Shown here one piece after another: positions 53,105-62,485 of a stretch of 64,000 nucleotides of DNA. Each line of letters begins with the position of its first letter. Positions within the stretch are counted from its first letter, which is position 1. Made by a program: the position numbers and the translations under genes. The notes under the pieces are model-generated. The model worked only from the letters and a program-made list of their open reading frames with translations, was not told the DNA's origin and did no database searches. The stretch is taken from positions 930,001 to 994,000 of the forward strand of contig NZ_CP063374.1 in assembly GCF_015160875.1 (NCBI RefSeq), read 5' to 3'. The DNA is from Streptomyces chromofuscus. Its GTDB lineage: Bacteria > Actinomycetota > Actinomycetes > Streptomycetales > Streptomycetaceae.

Positions 53105-53935
53105 GTGAGTGAGAATCAGAACCTCCTCGCGGAGCAGCGGCGCGCCCTGATCCTGGACGAGGTGCGGCGGCGCGGCGGCGTGCGGGTCAACGAGCTCACC
53201 CGCAAGCTCGGCGTGTCGGACATGACCGTCCGCCGCGACCTGGACGCGCTGGCCCGCCAGGGCGTTCTGGAGAAGGTGCACGGCGGTGCGGTGCCGGTGC
53301 TGGAGGCGAGCACGCACGAGCCGGGCTTCGAGGCCAAGTCGGGTCTGGAGCTGAGCGCCAAGGAGGACATCGCGCGGGCCGCGGCGGAACTGGTGGCTCC
53401 GGGTTCCGCGATCGCACTGTCGGGCGGTACGACGACGTACGCGCTCGCCCATCACCTGCTGGAGGTCTCCGACCTCACCGTGGTCACGAACTCGGTGCGG
53501 GTGGCGGACGTCTTCCACGCGGCGCAGCGGTCCTCGGGCCCGCGGCAGGGCGCGGCCACGGTGGTGCTGACCGGCGGGGTGCGCACGCCGTCCGACTCCC
53601 TGGTGGGGCCGGTGGCCGACCAGGCGATCGGCGCGCTCCACTTCGACGTCCTGTTCCTCGGCGTGCACGGGATATCGGCGGAGGCCGGTCTGTCGACGCC
53701 GAACCTCGCGGAGGCCGAGACCAACCGGCGGCTGGTGCAGTCGGCGCGCCGGGTCGTGGTGGTCGCCGACCACACCAAGTGGGGCACGGTGGGCCTGAGT
53801 TCCTTCGCGACGCTGGACCAGGTCGACACGCTGGTCACCGACGCGGGGCTGGCGGCAGAGGCGCGTCGGGAGATCGCGGAGCATCTGCGGCAGCTGGTCG
53901 TCGCGGGCGAGGACGAGGGCGCCGACGAGCTCTGA
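53105..53935 (+). CDS. DeoR/GlpR-family regulator
   Basis: A 276-residue DNA-binding repressor. The N-terminal HTH is LILDEVRRRGGVRVNELTRKLGVSDMTVRRDLDAL (about 15-50), then the hinge KVHGGAV, and the C-terminal sugar-phosphate sensor domain with AALSGGTTTYALAHHL, TVVTNSVRVADVF, VLTGGVRTPSDSLVGP and DHTKWG. DeoR family members sense a phosphorylated sugar made by the pathway they control. Start GTG 53105 follows GGAG. No obvious sugar pathway genes adjoin it, so the target is unknown. Confidence 0.9.
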   Translation: MSENQNLLAEQRRALILDEVRRRGGVRVNELTRKLGVSDMTVRRDLDALARQGVLEKVHGGAVPVLEASTHEPGFEAKSGLELSAKEDIARAAAELVAPGSAIALSGGTTTYALAHHLLEVSDLTVVTNSVRVADVFHAAQRSSGPRQGAATVVLTGGVRTPSDSLVGPVADQAIGALHFDVLFLGVHGISAEAGLSTPNLAEAETNRRLVQSARRVVVVADHTKWGTVGLSSFATLDQVDTLVTDAGLAAEARREIAEHLRQLVVAGEDEGADEL

Positions 53936-54017
53936 CGCCGTCCCGGGGCGCAGACATCCGACGGACCGTGAACCAGGTTGAGGCGCCCGGTCCCTCTTCG
54001 TCACACAGGGGGTTCCC

Positions 54018-54437
54018 ATGGCGCGCCGTCTGCGTCCGGTGGATGCCGACTTCGTCCGGTCCGCTCCGGTACGGCTGGACTTCGCGCGGGAGGTCGCCGC
54101 TCCGCTCGCCGAGGACGTGTCCGGATGGGCGGAGTGGTTCTCGGCGGTGACGCCGGCCGGGCCGACCGACGCCGGTGCGGGCCGGCAGATCCGGCTGCGG
54201 GGCGGCTCCCGGTTCAGGGGGACGATCCTCGTGGCGAAGTCGCCCGGCGTGTACGCGTATCGCGTCGACGAGACCAACGTGCCGGGCGCCCGCGCGCTCG
54301 TCCAGGAGCGGCGGCTCGCGCCGGCCGGTGACGGTACGCGGGTGCAGAGGACGTTCACGGCCGACGGCACGCCCGTGTTCCGGGCGGTGCTGAGACTGGC
54401 GCGGCCCGGTACGGGAGGGCCTTCCGGGACGCGATGA
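54018..54437 (+). CDS. SRPBCC-family protein, 3' end rearranged
   Basis: A 139-residue START/SRPBCC lipid-binding-fold protein (LDFAREVAAPLAEDVSGWAEWFSAV, GGSRFRGTILVAKSPGVYAYRVDETN, GDGTRVQRTFTADGTPVFRAVLRL). In relatives I remember, a segment of about seven residues (like SPEKVYQA) lies between the AREV and LAEDV parts; it is missing here. The end reads LARPGTGGPSGTR, but one base off the DNA gives the normal RAFRDAMTAPDRPLAR ending, so a frameshift near 54410 has changed the C-terminus. The 3' part of the gene is also duplicated downstream in tandem (54325-54652). It may be losing function. Confidence 0.68.
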   Translation: MARRLRPVDADFVRSAPVRLDFAREVAAPLAEDVSGWAEWFSAVTPAGPTDAGAGRQIRLRGGSRFRGTILVAKSPGVYAYRVDETNVPGARALVQERRLAPAGDGTRVQRTFTADGTPVFRAVLRLARPGTGGPSGTR

Positions 54438-54652
54438 CGGCGCCGGACCGGCCGCTGGCGCGGTGAGTCGTCCCCGCTCGCCGCGGCCGGTGACGGTACG
54501 CGGGTGCAGAGGACGTTAGCGGCCGACGGCACGCCCGTGTTCCGGGCGGTGCTGAGACTGGCGCGGCCCGGTACGGGAGGGCCTTCCGGGACGCGATGAC
54601 GGCGCCGGCCGGCGGCTGCCGCGGTGAGTCGTCCCCGCTCGCCGCGGCCGGG
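54325..54652. repeat. Tandem duplication, period 162 bp
   Basis: A segment of about 165 bases covering the 3' third of the SRPBCC gene (from the GGTGACGG region to GCTCGCCGCGGCCGG) is repeated immediately downstream with an offset of 162 bases (54 codons). The copies differ at only a few places, for example TTCACG in the first and TTAGCG in the second. A recent slippage or unequal crossover is likely. Confidence 0.8.
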
Positions 54653-54723
54653 CGTGTCACTCCTGCCGAGCGCGTCACCCGAGCCGGACGTCTTGTCCCG
54701 ATGCCTCACTCCGGTCAGGCGCC

Positions 54724-55848
54724 TCAGTCCGGCCAGACGCCCGTGGCCAGCAGCGTGTCGATCGCCGCGGTGTACGGGGAGATGTCCAGGCCCTGCTCGG
54801 CCAGCCAGGCGTCCGAGTAGTACTTGTCGAGGTAGCGGTCGCCGGGGTCGCACAGCAGGGTGACCACGCTGCCGGTACGTCCCCCGGCCACCATCTCGGC
54901 GACGATCTTCAGGGCGCTCCACAGGCCGGTGCCCGTCGAGCCGCCCGCCTTGCGGCCGATGGCCCGCTCCAGGGCGCGCACCGCGGCGACGCTCGCCGCG
55001 TCCGGCACCTTCATCATGCGGTCGACGGCGCCGGGCACGAAGCTCGGTTCCATACGGGGTCGGCCGATGCCCTCGATACGGGAGCCGCAGTCGCAGGTGA
55101 CGTCCGGATCGCCGGTGGTCCAGCCCTCGAAGAAGCAGGAGTTCTCCGGGTCGGCCACGCAGACGCGGGTGTCGTACTGCATGTAGTGGACGTAGCGGGC
55201 GATGGTGGCGGACGTGCCGCCGGTGCCGGCCGTGGCGACGATCCACGTGGGCTCCGGATACCGCTCCAACTCCAGCTGGCGGAAGATGGATTCGGCGATG
55301 TTGTTGTTGCCGCGCCAGTCCGTGGCCCGTTCCGCGTAGGTGAACTGGTCCATGTAGTGGCCGCCGGTCTCGGCCGCGAGGCGGGCGGACTCCTCGTACA
55401 TCCTGCGCGAGTCGTCCACGAAGTGGCACCGGCCGCCGTGAAACTCGATCAGGCGGCATTTCTCGGCGCTGGTCGTGCGCGGCATCACCGCGATGAAGGG
55501 CACGCCGATCAGCTTCGCGAAGTACGCCTCGGAGACCGCCGTGGAGCCGCTGGACGCCTCGATCACCGGGCGGCCCGGACGGATCCAGCCGTTGCACAGG
55601 CCGTAGAGGAAGAGGGAGCGGGCGAGGCGGTGCTTGAGGCTGCCGGTGGGGTGCGTCGACTCGTCCTTGAGGTAGAGGTCGATGCCCCAGTGTTCCGGCA
55701 GTGGGAAGCGCAGGAGGTGCGTGTCGGCGGAGCGGTTGGCGTCGGCCTGGACCTTGCGCACGGCGTCCTTGAGCCAGAGGCGGTAGGCGGCGTCGGTGCG
55801 GTCGACGTCGAGTGTGGCGCCGGTCAGGGTCTGCTGCGGGGTGGTCAC
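54724..55848 (-). CDS. PLP-dependent cysteine synthase-family protein (Cds1-like)
   Basis: A 374-residue fold-type II PLP enzyme. The PLP lysine is in [12 protein letters not shown] (about residue 80), the phosphate loop in [15 protein letters not shown] (near 215), and [14 protein letters not shown] supports the substrate site. It resembles the actinobacterial cysteine desulfhydrase/PLP-dependent cysteine synthase group (Cds1-like) rather than CysK, given its length, the C-rich CDCGSRIEG segment and the [10 protein letters not shown] region. It would release H2S or make cysteine. GTG 55848 follows AAAGGAG. Divergent from the low-complexity gap 55849-56344. Confidence 0.82.
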   Translation of the reverse strand: MTTPQQTLTGATLDVDRTDAAYRLWLKDAVRKVQADANRSADTHLLRFPLPEHWGIDLYLKDESTHPTGSLKHRLARSLFLYGLCNGWIRPGRPVIEASSGSTAVSEAYFAKLIGVPFIAVMPRTTSAEKCRLIEFHGGRCHFVDDSRRMYEESARLAAETGGHYMDQFTYAERATDWRGNNNIAESIFRQLELERYPEPTWIVATAGTGGTSATIARYVHYMQYDTRVCVADPENSCFFEGWTTGDPDVTCDCGSRIEGIGRPRMEPSFVPGAVDRMMKVPDAASVAAVRALERAIGRKAGGSTGTGLWSALKIVAEMVAGGRTGSVVTLLCDPGDRYLDKYYSDAWLAEQGLDISPYTAAIDTLLATGVWPD

Positions 55849-56344
55849 GGCGAGGGCTCCTTTAGGCTGCGCCGACGGCGGGTCGCGCGGCCGACACACC
55901 GATGATAAGCAGCCCGCGCACGCTTCTCACCTGCATAAACGCATCTTTGGGCTGGTCAAAGGGCGGGCTGGGGTGGGGTGGTGGGCGGCTCGGCCGCGGG
56001 GTGCGTCACCCGCCCGGGGGTGCGCGTCACCCGGCCGGGGGCGGTCGTACCGACGCCTGGGGCCGTCGGGCGGATGCCCGGGGCCTTCGCGCCGGCATCG
56101 GGGCGGTCGTCGTGCCGGCGCCCAGGGCCGCCGGGCAGGCGCCCGTGGCCCCGTCGGGCACCGCCTCCCATGACCCTCGCGCATCGCGTCCCGATCTCCC
56201 CGGGGGCGCATTCGCGTGAGTGCACCGGGTGGCTTATGCCCGGGTGACGTGCGCACTGGTGCGCGACTTCGGCGGCATGCAAACTGCACCGGGTGGGACG
56301 GACACCCCGCACAGCAACCGCGGCGGACGAGGGGGCAGGAGGCC
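55849..56344. other. Repetitive GC-rich intergenic gap
   Basis: About 500 bases with many short CGGGGG/GGCCG repeats and no reading frame with coding-like features. The 5' end likely contains the promoter of the Cds1-like gene. Confidence 0.5.
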
Positions 56345-56668
56345 ATGGGGGAGCCGGAGTTCACGGCCTTGGGAGTGCGGATCGGGAAGGGTTTGCGCTC
56401 GCTCACCCGGGCCGGGCAGGTCCGGATCAGCGGCGGCCGGGTGGAATTGCTGACCAGCTACGGCAGCGAGATCGACAGCGCGCCGGTGCAGGCGGTGCGC
56501 GCGTCGAAGCCCTGGTTCGCCTCCGGGGACCGCGCACTGGCCGACCTCAACGGCAAGCGCTATGTGCTGACCCTGGGCGAGCAGGACCCCGCCCCGGGCG
56601 AGCCGGGGCCACCCGCGGCACGCCGGTTCATCGAGGCCGTGCGCAGGGCGGCGCGCGGTGGGGCCTGA
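56345..56668 (+). CDS. Conserved hypothetical protein
   Basis: A 107-residue soluble protein. The N-terminal half looks like a short beta domain (GVRIGKGLRSLTRAGQVRISGGRVELLTSYGSEIDSAPVQAVRA), followed by KPWFASGDRALADLNGKRYVLTLGEQ and a Pro/Ala tail. ATG 56345 has GGGGGCAGGAGG upstream, a strong ribosome site. It may belong to a small Streptomyces-specific family. No function can be assigned. Confidence 0.68.
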   Translation: MGEPEFTALGVRIGKGLRSLTRAGQVRISGGRVELLTSYGSEIDSAPVQAVRASKPWFASGDRALADLNGKRYVLTLGEQDPAPGEPGPPAARRFIEAVRRAARGGA

Positions 56669-56927
56669 CGAGTGAACGGGGTCCGGGCCGAGGACGGCAG
56701 CGACGGACCGCGGTGGCCGAGAACCGTCGGAGTCGTCCCCCGTTCCCGACGCGGCGAGTTGCGGCCCCCCACCCCTTGCGTCACTCTGGTCTCACGTCAC
56801 TCTGGGTTTACCGGCGATAACGCTGCGAACCAGCCCGCCGGCCACGACAGCAGGCGGCCGTTTCACGCAGGCGCTGCTGGATCCGAACTCCGTGTTCTTC
56901 CGGACCTCACGTCGGGGAGTCGCAGCC

Positions 56928-57452
56928 GTGATCAGTCACCCAAGCAGGCACTGCACGGTGGAGCTCCAAGCCCTGCCGTCGCGGATCGGCCAGGTCCGCA
57001 GAATCGTATCTGCGCAGTTGCGCTACTGGCATCTGGATCCACTGATAGACCGAGCGGCGCTCGGTGTGACGGAACTGCTCTCGAACGTCCACCGACACGC
57101 CCAACCCGACAAGACGTGCACCGTGGAGATCGAGCTGCTGCTCGACCGGCTCACGGTCTCGGTGCGCGACCATGACCCGCGCCTGCCCGTCGTGGCGGAC
57201 GCGGATCCGCTGGCCACCTGCGGGCGCGGGCTCGCGATGGTGGCGGCGATGAGCGAGAGCTGGGGCGTGCGGCCGGACGGGGACGACGGCAAGGTCGTGT
57301 GGTTCACGCTGCCCACGACGGCTTCCGCCCTGAAGGCACCGCTGCGCCCGGCCCGCCGTCCGGTCGCGGAGCCGGCGCGCCGGTTCGCGGAGGTCGAGCC
57401 CGTCGGCCGCGCGCCCGAACACACTCCCGCCCGGTCGGCCGTTGTCGGCTGA
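56928..57452 (+). CDS. RsbW-like ATP-binding (HATPase_c) protein
   Basis: A 174-residue anti-sigma-factor-type serine kinase fold. The N box reads GVTELLSNVHRHAQ (about 47-60), the G1 region DHDPRLP and the G2 region GRGLAMVAAMSESWGVR (about 100-116). The C-terminal 40 residues are Pro/Arg-rich and probably disordered. Streptomyces encodes dozens of such proteins; most act on antisigma partners or are of unknown role. GTG 56928 has GGGGAG upstream. No sigma factor or antagonist gene lies beside it. Confidence 0.86.
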   Translation: MISHPSRHCTVELQALPSRIGQVRRIVSAQLRYWHLDPLIDRAALGVTELLSNVHRHAQPDKTCTVEIELLLDRLTVSVRDHDPRLPVVADADPLATCGRGLAMVAAMSESWGVRPDGDDGKVVWFTLPTTASALKAPLRPARRPVAEPARRFAEVEPVGRAPEHTPARSAVVG

Positions 57453-57573
57453 CCGGGCGGTGAGGGGACCACCAAGGACTCGCTGAACGACAGCGCTCGG
57501 CGACGATCGCCCGCGAGACGTTCCCCCGATCGCCCCTGACCATGGGACCGGGCGCCCGGGGGACCCCCTGCGG

Positions 57574-57867
57574 TCATGTCGCGCCGCCCTTGCGGAGGCG
57601 GCCGAACTGCTCGTCCAGGACGGACAGCCGGCGCCAGTACTCGTCCTCGTCGATCTCGCCCGAGGCGAAGCGGCGGCCGATGATGGCGATGGGCGAGTCG
57701 CCGGACGGGCCACCGTCGTCCGTTACGCGCCACGGCATCCGGCCGCCCTGCCGGACGGTGCGGCGCAGCACGGTGACAGCCCCGACGGTCACGGCTGCCC
57801 AGATCATCGGGAAGAGCAGGATCCACGGGCCGGGGCCGGCGCCGTCCCAGTGTGCGAGTGTCAGCAT
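57574..57867 (-). CDS. SHOCT-domain small membrane protein
   Basis: A 97-residue protein with one N-terminal TM helix (WILLFPMIWAAVTVGAVTVL) and a C-terminal SHOCT motif (IAIIGRRFASGEIDEDEYWRRLSVLDEQF). SHOCT domains often oligomerise or bind nucleic acids and membranes. Start ATG 57865-57867 follows GGAG ten bases upstream. Common in Streptomyces, with no assigned role. Confidence 0.82.
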   Translation of the reverse strand: MLTLAHWDGAGPGPWILLFPMIWAAVTVGAVTVLRRTVRQGGRMPWRVTDDGGPSGDSPIAIIGRRFASGEIDEDEYWRRLSVLDEQFGRLRKGGAT

Positions 57868-58256
57868 CGCGGGTCATCTCCATTCGTCTCGCCGGTCGTT
57901 CGTCGACGACTCGAGACTCCCGCCGCAGAGGCCCCGGGTCATCGTGCGGGCGGCGGCCGCACGGATACGTCCCTGGGAGTACGCGGGCGGGTCGGCTGCT
58001 CCTTCTCGCGGCAGGGCCTCCAAGCGCCGGGAGCAGCGCCCCGACCCCCGCCGTGCACCGCAAGGCCGCCGAGGCGGGCGCCCGTCTCGCCTTCGACGGT
58101 TCGTCGCGCACCCATCACGCCGGACTGACGCATGCCGAACGCCGTACGCGCACGCGGTGATCCCCGTCGCCCCGCCGCCGGGGCCGTTCCCGACCGGGCT
58201 GTGCGTAGGGCGGGCGGAACCGAACCGCTACGCGTCGGCGACGCAGGCGCGCTGCC
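57868..58256. other. Intergenic gap with possible gene remnant
   Basis: A coding-like piece around 58050-58160 on the plus strand (VHRKAAEAGARLAFDGSSRTHHAG) has a faint look of a phosphotriesterase-type metal hydrolase (a His-rich AFDG..R.HHA motif), but nothing upstream or downstream supports a gene. A weak hairpin (58204-58234, six-base outer stem) may end transcription of the ROK gene. Confidence 0.3.
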
Positions 58257-59501
58257 TCACGCGCCCGCCAACGCCCGCAGCGGATCGTCCAGCACCGGCT
58301 GCCACGCCAACTCCGCCGCGCCGACGAGGCTGTTGTGGTCCAGGGAGCAGGCGAGGATCGGCACTCCCCCGCTCTGCCCCCACAGGCTGCGGTCGGCAAC
58401 CACCGCCCGCAGCCGCTCGGGATCGGCGTCGAGGAGGGTGCGGTGCAGGCCGCCCAGGATGATCCGGTCGGGGTTGAGGATGTTCACCAGACCGGCGAGC
58501 CCCAGACCGAGCCGGTCGATGAGCGCCTCGGCGGCCCGGCGGACGGCGGGGTCGGCGTACTCGTGCCGGATCAGGTCGTCGGCCTGCTTCAGCAGCGACA
58601 CCTCGGGGCCGGGGTCGCGGCCGGCCGTGGTGAGGAACGCCAGCGGGTCGGCCTCGACGTCGAGGCAGCCGCGGCTGCCGCAGTGACAGGGGCGGCCCTC
58701 GGGGTTGACGGTGAGGTGCCCGACCTCCAGCGCCAGGCCCGAACTGCCCGTGTGCAGCCGTCCGTCGAGCACCAGCGCACCGCCCACACCCCGGTGCCCG
58801 GTGGCCACGCACAGCAGGTCGCGGGCGCCCCTCCCGGCCCCGTGCCGGTGCTCGGCGAGCGCGGCGAGGTTGACGTCGTTGGCGGCGAACGCGGGCCCGT
58901 CGATCCCGGCCGCGCGGACGCAGTCGGCGAAGATCTCCCGCACGGGCGCCCCCGCCGGCCAGGCCAGGTGCAGCGGGTTCAGCGCCAGCCCCGCCGGTTC
59001 GGCGACCGCCGACGGCACGGCGAGCCCCGCGCCGACGCACCGCCGCCCCGTTTCGCGCAGCAGTTCGGCGCCCGCCGCCACCACCGAACCGAGCACCTTC
59101 GCCGGATCGGCGTCGACGGTCTCGCAGCCGGGCGCGGTGGCGACGATCCGTCCGCCGAGGCCGACCAGCGCGGCCCGGAAGCCGTCGGCGTGCACCTGGG
59201 CGGCGAGGGCCACGGGGCCGTCCCCGGCGAGTTCCAGTCGGTGCGAGGGGCGGCCCTGGGACCCGGCGGCGGCGCCGGGCCGGGCGTCGACACGGATCAG
59301 ACCCAGCGCCTCCAGCTCCGCGGCGACCGCGCCGGCCGTGGCCCGGGTGACGCCGAGTTCGGCGGTGAGGACGGCGCGGGTCGGGGCCCGCCCGGTGTGC
59401 ACGAGCTCCAACGCGGGCCCGAGTGCTCCACGCCCCCGGTCCAACCGCGTTCTCGAGGTGGTCCCTTCCCCCGCCGTCCGGGGGTCCGCCTTGCCGCTCA
59501 T
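58257..59501 (-). CDS. ROK-family regulator (NagC/XylR type)
   Basis: A 414-residue repressor. The N-terminal winged HTH is RAVLTAELGVTRATAGAVAAELEALGLI (about 38-66). The ROK sugar-binding core is LALEVGHLTVNPEGRPCHCGSRGCLDVEAD, which contains the zinc motif CXCGXXGC. The long Ala/Leu-rich helices complete the ROK fold. It would repress a sugar operon and release it on binding a sugar or sugar phosphate. ATG 59501 has a weak ribosome site. Its gene target is not obvious in this window. Confidence 0.9.
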   Translation of the reverse strand: MSGKADPRTAGEGTTSRTRLDRGRGALGPALELVHTGRAPTRAVLTAELGVTRATAGAVAAELEALGLIRVDARPGAAAGSQGRPSHRLELAGDGPVALAAQVHADGFRAALVGLGGRIVATAPGCETVDADPAKVLGSVVAAGAELLRETGRRCVGAGLAVPSAVAEPAGLALNPLHLAWPAGAPVREIFADCVRAAGIDGPAFAANDVNLAALAEHRHGAGRGARDLLCVATGHRGVGGALVLDGRLHTGSSGLALEVGHLTVNPEGRPCHCGSRGCLDVEADPLAFLTTAGRDPGPEVSLLKQADDLIRHEYADPAVRRAAEALIDRLGLGLAGLVNILNPDRIILGGLHRTLLDADPERLRAVVADRSLWGQSGGVPILACSLDHNSLVGAAELAWQPVLDDPLRALAGA

Positions 59502-59544
59502 GAGGGCGAGTCTCCCATGATCCGTCCGTCGGGCGGCCGGCCGT

Positions 59545-60189
59545 CTAGAAGCCGCTCACCCGCAGGGTGACGTTCAGCCGCCCGGTCAGTCCCAGCCCGC
59601 CGGGCGCCGTCCCCGGACGCACGCGGGGCACCCCGTGATAGGCGAGCCGCGACGGCCCCCCGAAGACGAACAGGTCGCCGCTGCGCAGCTCGACGTCCGT
59701 GTACGGGCGCGACCGGGTCTCGGTGTTGCCGAAGCGGAAGACGCAGGTGTCACCGAGGCTCAGGGACACCACCGGCGCGTCCGACTCCTCGTCGCCGTCA
59801 CGGTGCATGCCCATGCGGGCGTCGCCGTCGTAGAAGTTGATCAGCGCGATGTCGTACGGGGCTCCGGCCGCCACCTCCGGGCCGAGCGCGTCGGTGACCG
59901 CGCGCCGGCCCAGTGCGCCGAGCCAGGCCGGGAAGGGCTTCACCGGGGTGCCGTCGCCGTCGACGACCGTGCGAGCGTAGGCGTACGGGTACCAGTGCCA
60001 GCCGAGGCAGACCTGCCGGGCGGTCATGGTGCCGCCGCCCGGGGTGCGGACCGTGCGTAGCCCGGCGGGCGGACGCGCCCACTCCCGGCAGGCGCGCAGC
60101 AGCTCACGCTGACCGTGCCCGTCCAGCCAGTCCGGCACGTGCACCGCGCCGGGCGCGATCTCCGTGCGCTCCCGGGGGAACAGTTCCAT
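59545..60189 (-). CDS. alkB: AlkB-type Fe(II)/2-oxoglutarate dioxygenase
   Basis: A 214-residue DNA alkylation repair enzyme. The iron ligands are His129 and Asp131 (MGMHRDGDE) and His185 (RLAYHGVPR); Arg204 and Arg210 (LTGRLNVTLR) bind 2-oxoglutarate. CLGWHWYPYAYARTV is the AlkB substrate-lid region. Length matches E. coli AlkB (216). ATG 60189 is chosen; an in-frame ATG 60198 would add three residues. It is followed by the divergent RlmG-like gene 56 bases away. Confidence 0.9.
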   Translation of the reverse strand: MELFPRERTEIAPGAVHVPDWLDGHGQRELLRACREWARPPAGLRTVRTPGGGTMTARQVCLGWHWYPYAYARTVVDGDGTPVKPFPAWLGALGRRAVTDALGPEVAAGAPYDIALINFYDGDARMGMHRDGDEESDAPVVSLSLGDTCVFRFGNTETRSRPYTDVELRSGDLFVFGGPSRLAYHGVPRVRPGTAPGGLGLTGRLNVTLRVSGF

Positions 60190-60244
60190 GCCCTCCATCC
60201 TCTCGCACCGCCCGTGAGCTGCGACGGCTAGCCTGGACGGCACG

Positions 60245-61390
60245 ATGAACGACCGTATGACGACGCCATGGGGCGAGCTCGCGCTGGCCCGTTTCCCCGA
60301 GGACCCGCGCGACCGCCTGCGCGCGTGGGACGCCTCCGACGAGTATCTGCTCAGGCATCTCGCGGACCGGGGCGTCCCCCCGGCCGGCACGGTCGTGGTG
60401 CTCGGGGACCGCTGGGGCGCGCTGGTCACGGCCCTCGCGCCGCACGCGCCGGTGCAGATCACCGACTCGTACCTCACCCAGGAGGCGACCCGGGCGAACC
60501 TCGCCCGCAACGGCGTGGAACCGGGCGCCGTGTCGCTGCTCACCACGCGGGACGCGCCGCCCGAGCGGATCGACGTGCTCCTCGTGCGCGTCCCGAAGAG
60601 CCTGGCGCTGCTGGAGGACCAGCTGCTGCGGCTGGCGCCCGCCGTGCACGAGGGCACGGTCGTCGTCGGCACCGGCATGGCGAAGGAGATCCACACCTCG
60701 ACGCTGGACCTGTTCGAGCGGGTCCTCGGTCCGACCCGCACCTCGCTCGCCGAGAAGAAGGCACGGCTGATCCTCTGCACGCCCGATCCGTCGCTTGAGC
60801 GGCCCGGGAACCCGTGGCCGTACCGCTACGCGCTGCCCGAGGGGGTCGGACCGGTGTCCGGGCACACGGTCGTCAACCACGCGGGCGTCTTCTGCGCCGA
60901 CCGGCTCGACATCGGCACGCGGTTCTTCCTCGCGCATCTGCCGCGGGCGGGCGGGGCGCGCCGGGTGGTGGACCTGGGGTGCGGCAACGGGGTCGTCGGC
61001 ACCGCGGTGGCGCTGGCCGATCCGGCGGCCGATGTGCTGTTCGTGGACGAGTCGTTCCAGGCCGTGGCCTCGGCACAGGACACGTACCGGGCGAGCGGCG
61101 TGCGCGGGCACGCCGAGTTCCGGGTCGGGGACGGGCTGGCGGGGGTGCCGTCCGGCAGTGTCGACCTGGTGCTGAACAATCCGCCGTTCCACTCGCACCA
61201 GGCGACGACGGACGCGACCGCGTGGCGCATGTTCACGCAGGCCCGGCGGGCGTTGCGGCCGGGGGGCGAGTTGTGGGTGATCGGCAACCGGCATCTCGGG
61301 TACCACGTGAAGCTGCGGAGGCTGTTCGGGAACAGCCGGCTCGTGGCGAGCGACCCGAAGTTCGTGGTGCTGAAGGCCGTCAAGCGGTAG
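60245..61390 (+). CDS. RlmG/RsmC-like rRNA guanine-N2 methyltransferase
   Basis: A 381-residue protein with a degenerate N-terminal methyltransferase half (residues 1-190) and an active C-terminal half: SAM motif VVDLGCGNGVVG (about 238-249), ELWVIG late strand, and the catalytic NNPPFHS motif of exocyclic N2-guanine methylation. This order is typical of RlmG (23S rRNA m2G1835) and RsmC. The ATG at 60245 has a weak ribosome site. Its stop overlaps the tail of the convergent aldolase gene by 11 bases. Confidence 0.87.
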   Translation: MNDRMTTPWGELALARFPEDPRDRLRAWDASDEYLLRHLADRGVPPAGTVVVLGDRWGALVTALAPHAPVQITDSYLTQEATRANLARNGVEPGAVSLLTTRDAPPERIDVLLVRVPKSLALLEDQLLRLAPAVHEGTVVVGTGMAKEIHTSTLDLFERVLGPTRTSLAEKKARLILCTPDPSLERPGNPWPYRYALPEGVGPVSGHTVVNHAGVFCADRLDIGTRFFLAHLPRAGGARRVVDLGCGNGVVGTAVALADPAADVLFVDESFQAVASAQDTYRASGVRGHAEFRVGDGLAGVPSGSVDLVLNNPPFHSHQATTDATAWRMFTQARRALRPGGELWVIGNRHLGYHVKLRRLFGNSRLVASDPKFVVLKAVKR

Positions 61391-62243
61391 GGGGCGCGCC
61401 GAGCGTCCGCAGGATGTCCGCGACCGTGCGCGCCATCGCCTCGCGGCCCACGCCCAGGTACGCGCGCGAGTCGACGGCCTCCGGGTGCGCGGCGAGGAAC
61501 TGCCTGATCGCTCCTGTCATGGCGATGTTGAGGGCGGTGCCGACGTTGACCTTGGTGATGCCGCCCGCGACCGCCGCCGTCAGTTCGCCGTCCGGGACTC
61601 CGGAGGAGCCGTGCAGCACGAGGGGGACGTCCAGGGTGCCGGAGAGTCGTTTGAGCAGGGTGTGGTCGAGTGTGGCCGTGCGGGTGGTCATGGCGTGGCT
61701 GCTGCCGATGGCGACGGCCAGCGCGTCCACGGCCGTGTCCGCGACGAAGGCACATGCCTGGGCGGGGTCGGTACGGGCGCCGGGCGCGTGGGCGTCCAGC
61801 GGTGGCTGTCCGTCCTTGCCGCCGACCTGCCCCAACTCGGCCTCGATCCAGAGCCCTTGAGCGTGCGCCCAGTCAGCGGCGGCGCGGGTCGCGGCGAGGT
61901 TCTCGGCGTAGGGCAGGCGCGCGGCGTCGTACATGACGGAGCTGAACCCGGCGTCCGGCGCCTGGCGGAGCAGGCTGTCGCTCTGGATGTGGTCGAGGTG
62001 CAACGCGACGGGTACGGCGGCCCGTTCCGCGGCGGCGACGGCGGCCCGGGCGAGCGGGAGCAGTCGGCCGTAGCGGAACGTGACGGCGTTCTCGCTGACT
62101 TGGAGGACGACGGGGCTCGGGACCGATTCGGCGCCGGCGACGACGGCCTCGACGTGTTCCAGCGTGATGATGTTGAAGGCGGCGACGGCGGAGCGGGCCT
62201 CGGCGGCGCGCCTGACGAGTTCGCCGGTGGTCACGAGGGGCAC
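61380..62243 (-). CDS. Class II fructose/tagatose-bisphosphate aldolase
   Basis: A 287-residue zinc-dependent aldolase of the FbaA/GatY/KbaY family. The zinc ligand is in ALHLDHIQS (about residue 81), the second in IGSSHAM and the third in VLHGSSG with substrate-phosphate GGITKVNVGTAL. Length matches GatY/KbaY (tagatose-1,6-bisphosphate aldolase) closely. GTG 62243 has AAGGAG upstream. Together with the SIS protein and the DeoR regulator it forms a likely amino-sugar or galactitol/tagatose-type degradation unit; the exact sugar is not shown. Confidence 0.86.
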   Translation of the reverse strand: MPLVTTGELVRRAAEARSAVAAFNIITLEHVEAVVAGAESVPSPVVLQVSENAVTFRYGRLLPLARAAVAAAERAAVPVALHLDHIQSDSLLRQAPDAGFSSVMYDAARLPYAENLAATRAAADWAHAQGLWIEAELGQVGGKDGQPPLDAHAPGARTDPAQACAFVADTAVDALAVAIGSSHAMTTRTATLDHTLLKRLSGTLDVPLVLHGSSGVPDGELTAAVAGGITKVNVGTALNIAMTGAIRQFLAAHPEAVDSRAYLGVGREAMARTVADILRTLGAPPTA

Positions 62244-62485
62244 GGCTTCTCCTTGCTGCTGCGCAGGATCACGCGGGCGGGGCGGCACGGCCGCCTCTCC
62301 TTCCGGGCACGGGTCACCGGACCACGGGGTCGGAGGCGGAAGGGCCCGCCTCTCGGGCAGGGCTCACCGGAGCGCTCTGGGGCACGGGAACGCAACGGCC
62401 CCCGTCGGGCGGACGCGGCTCACCGGACCAGGCGGGCAGGGACGGCGGGCCACCTCTCGCGCGCCCGGCTCACCGGACGGCACGG

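Noticed and set aside
52850..55597. Very long minus-strand open frame across the DeoR and SRPBCC genes
   Set aside because: It is antisense to three well-supported genes and its product has no recognisable domains; long shadow frames are expected in such GC-rich DNA.
58204..58234. Sequence on the minus strand resembling a tRNA T-arm (GGTTCGGTTCC)
   Set aside because: No D-arm, anticodon arm or acceptor stem can be built around it; it is more likely a weak hairpin.
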